DNA of 5,005 nt, taken from contig JADCCH010000227.1 in assembly GCA_020252865.1 (NCBI GenBank), positions 1 to 5,005 of the forward strand, read 5' to 3'. Source of the DNA: Methylobacterium sp. (lineage in GTDB: Bacteria > Pseudomonadota > Alphaproteobacteria > Rhizobiales > Beijerinckiaceae). Of this stretch, positions 4,506 to 5,005 are shown in pieces; position 1 is the stretch's first letter; each line of letters begins with the position of its first letter. The notes below the pieces were generated by a model, which did no database searches, was not told the DNA's origin, and was given only the letters and a program-made list of their open reading frames with translations. Made by a program: the position numbers and the translations under genes.

Positions 4506-5005
4506 ATGAGCGGGCGCGGCGGGGGAAACCCGGCCGAAGGCGGACCCGCCCCTCATGTCCCCGTGCTGCTCGCCGAGGTGCTGGCGGCGCTGAAACCGCA
4601 GGCAGGCGAAACCTATCTCGATGGAACCTTCGGCGCGGGCGGCTATACGCGCGCCATTCTGGCGAGTGCCGATTGCCGGGTGATCGCGCTCGACCGTGAC
4701 CCTGACGCGATTTCGCGCGGGCAGGCGATGGTGGCCGAATTCGGCGGGCGCCTGACGCTCGTCGAGACGCCCTTCTCCGGGATGGAGGAGGCGGTGGCGG
4801 AAGTCGGGCTCAAGGGCCTCGACGGCATCGTGCTGGATATCGGCGTCTCCTCGATGCAGCTCGATCAGGCGGAGCGCGGCTTCTCCTTCCGCTTCGCCGG
4901 CCCGCTCGACATGCGCATGGCGTTAGCTGGCGAGAGCGCGGCCGACCTCGTGAACACCCGATCCGAGGCGGAACTCGCGGATATCTTCTACCATTACGGC
5001 GAGGA
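4506..5005 (+). CDS. rsmH: 16S rRNA (cytosine(1402)-N(4))-methyltransferase RsmH, N-terminal part (runs off the window)
   Basis: 166 codons are visible and the frame is open at the window end. After a 16-residue Gly/Pro-rich lead come HVPVLL (17-22), the SAM-binding DGTFGAGGY (39-47), ALDRDP (61-66), LDIGVSS (110-116) and the family signature ERGFSFR with GPLDMRM (123-138). All are characteristic of RsmH (formerly MraW), which methylates N4 of C1402 in 16S rRNA at the decoding centre, using S-adenosylmethionine. About half of the usual length of around 310-340 residues is seen. A GGAGG lies at 4479-4483, rather far (22 bases) from the ATG at 4506; no nearer in-frame start exists before HVPVLL, so the start is likely but not certain. 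It is co-transcribed with mraZ by position. Confidence 0.96.
   Translation, partial: MSGRGGGNPAEGGPAPHVPVLLAEVLAALKPQAGETYLDGTFGAGGYTRAILASADCRVIALDRDPDAISRGQAMVAEFGGRLTLVETPFSGMEEAVAEVGLKGLDGIVLDIGVSSMQLDQAERGFSFRFAGPLDMRMALAGESAADLVNTRSEAELADIFYHYGE

Noticed and set aside
1..5005. CRISPR arrays, tRNA genes, insertion sequences, attachment sites
   Set aside because: No regularly spaced direct repeats of CRISPR size, no cloverleaf-like tRNA sequence, and no transposase or integrase coding sequence were seen on either strand.

Overview
The window looks like the chromosome of a GC-rich alphaproteobacterium, most likely of the order Hyphomicrobiales (Rhizobiales). The grounds are an alphaproteobacterial-style type A RNase P RNA, a MraZ/RsmH pair at the head of a division and cell-wall (dcw) cluster, and a palindromic repeat core (CGGAAAAGTGG...CCGGTTTTCCG) that I recall as common between rhizobial genes. 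I cannot name the genus.

Left part, all minus strand, read from right to left: a small glycine-zipper lipoprotein gene (1525-1238) closed by a strong intrinsic terminator (1210-1185). Then comes a peptidoglycan amidase of the AmpD/AmiD type with a C-terminal peptidoglycan-binding domain (1125-274). Seven bases further on starts a proline racemase-family enzyme, probably trans-3-hydroxy-L-proline dehydratase (266 to beyond base 1), cut off by the window edge just before its first catalytic cysteine.

Middle: the RNase P RNA gene rnpB (about 1651-2080, plus strand) with its own promoter. It carries an unusually long P3 hairpin that looks like an inserted rhizobial repeat. About 65 bases after it comes a 546-residue fusion protein (2145-3785): a beta-class DNA amino-methyltransferase joined to a C-terminal Mrr-like nuclease domain. 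The centre of this gene, where the target recognition domain should lie, is about 49% GC, against roughly 60-68% in sampled lines of the flanking parts of the same gene, which suggests a swapped recognition domain.

Right part, plus strand: an intergenic region (3786-4026) with four CCCA boxes spaced exactly 10 bases apart, read as the MraZ operator. It is followed by mraZ (4027-4476) and the 5' part of rsmH (4506 to the window end).

Taken together, the window is mostly housekeeping (peptidoglycan recycling, tRNA processing, the start of the dcw operon). One restriction-modification-like gene appears to sit between rnpB and mraZ. The features I would look at first are the rnpB P3 insertion, the mosaic methyltransferase-nuclease gene, and the four-box MraZ operator.
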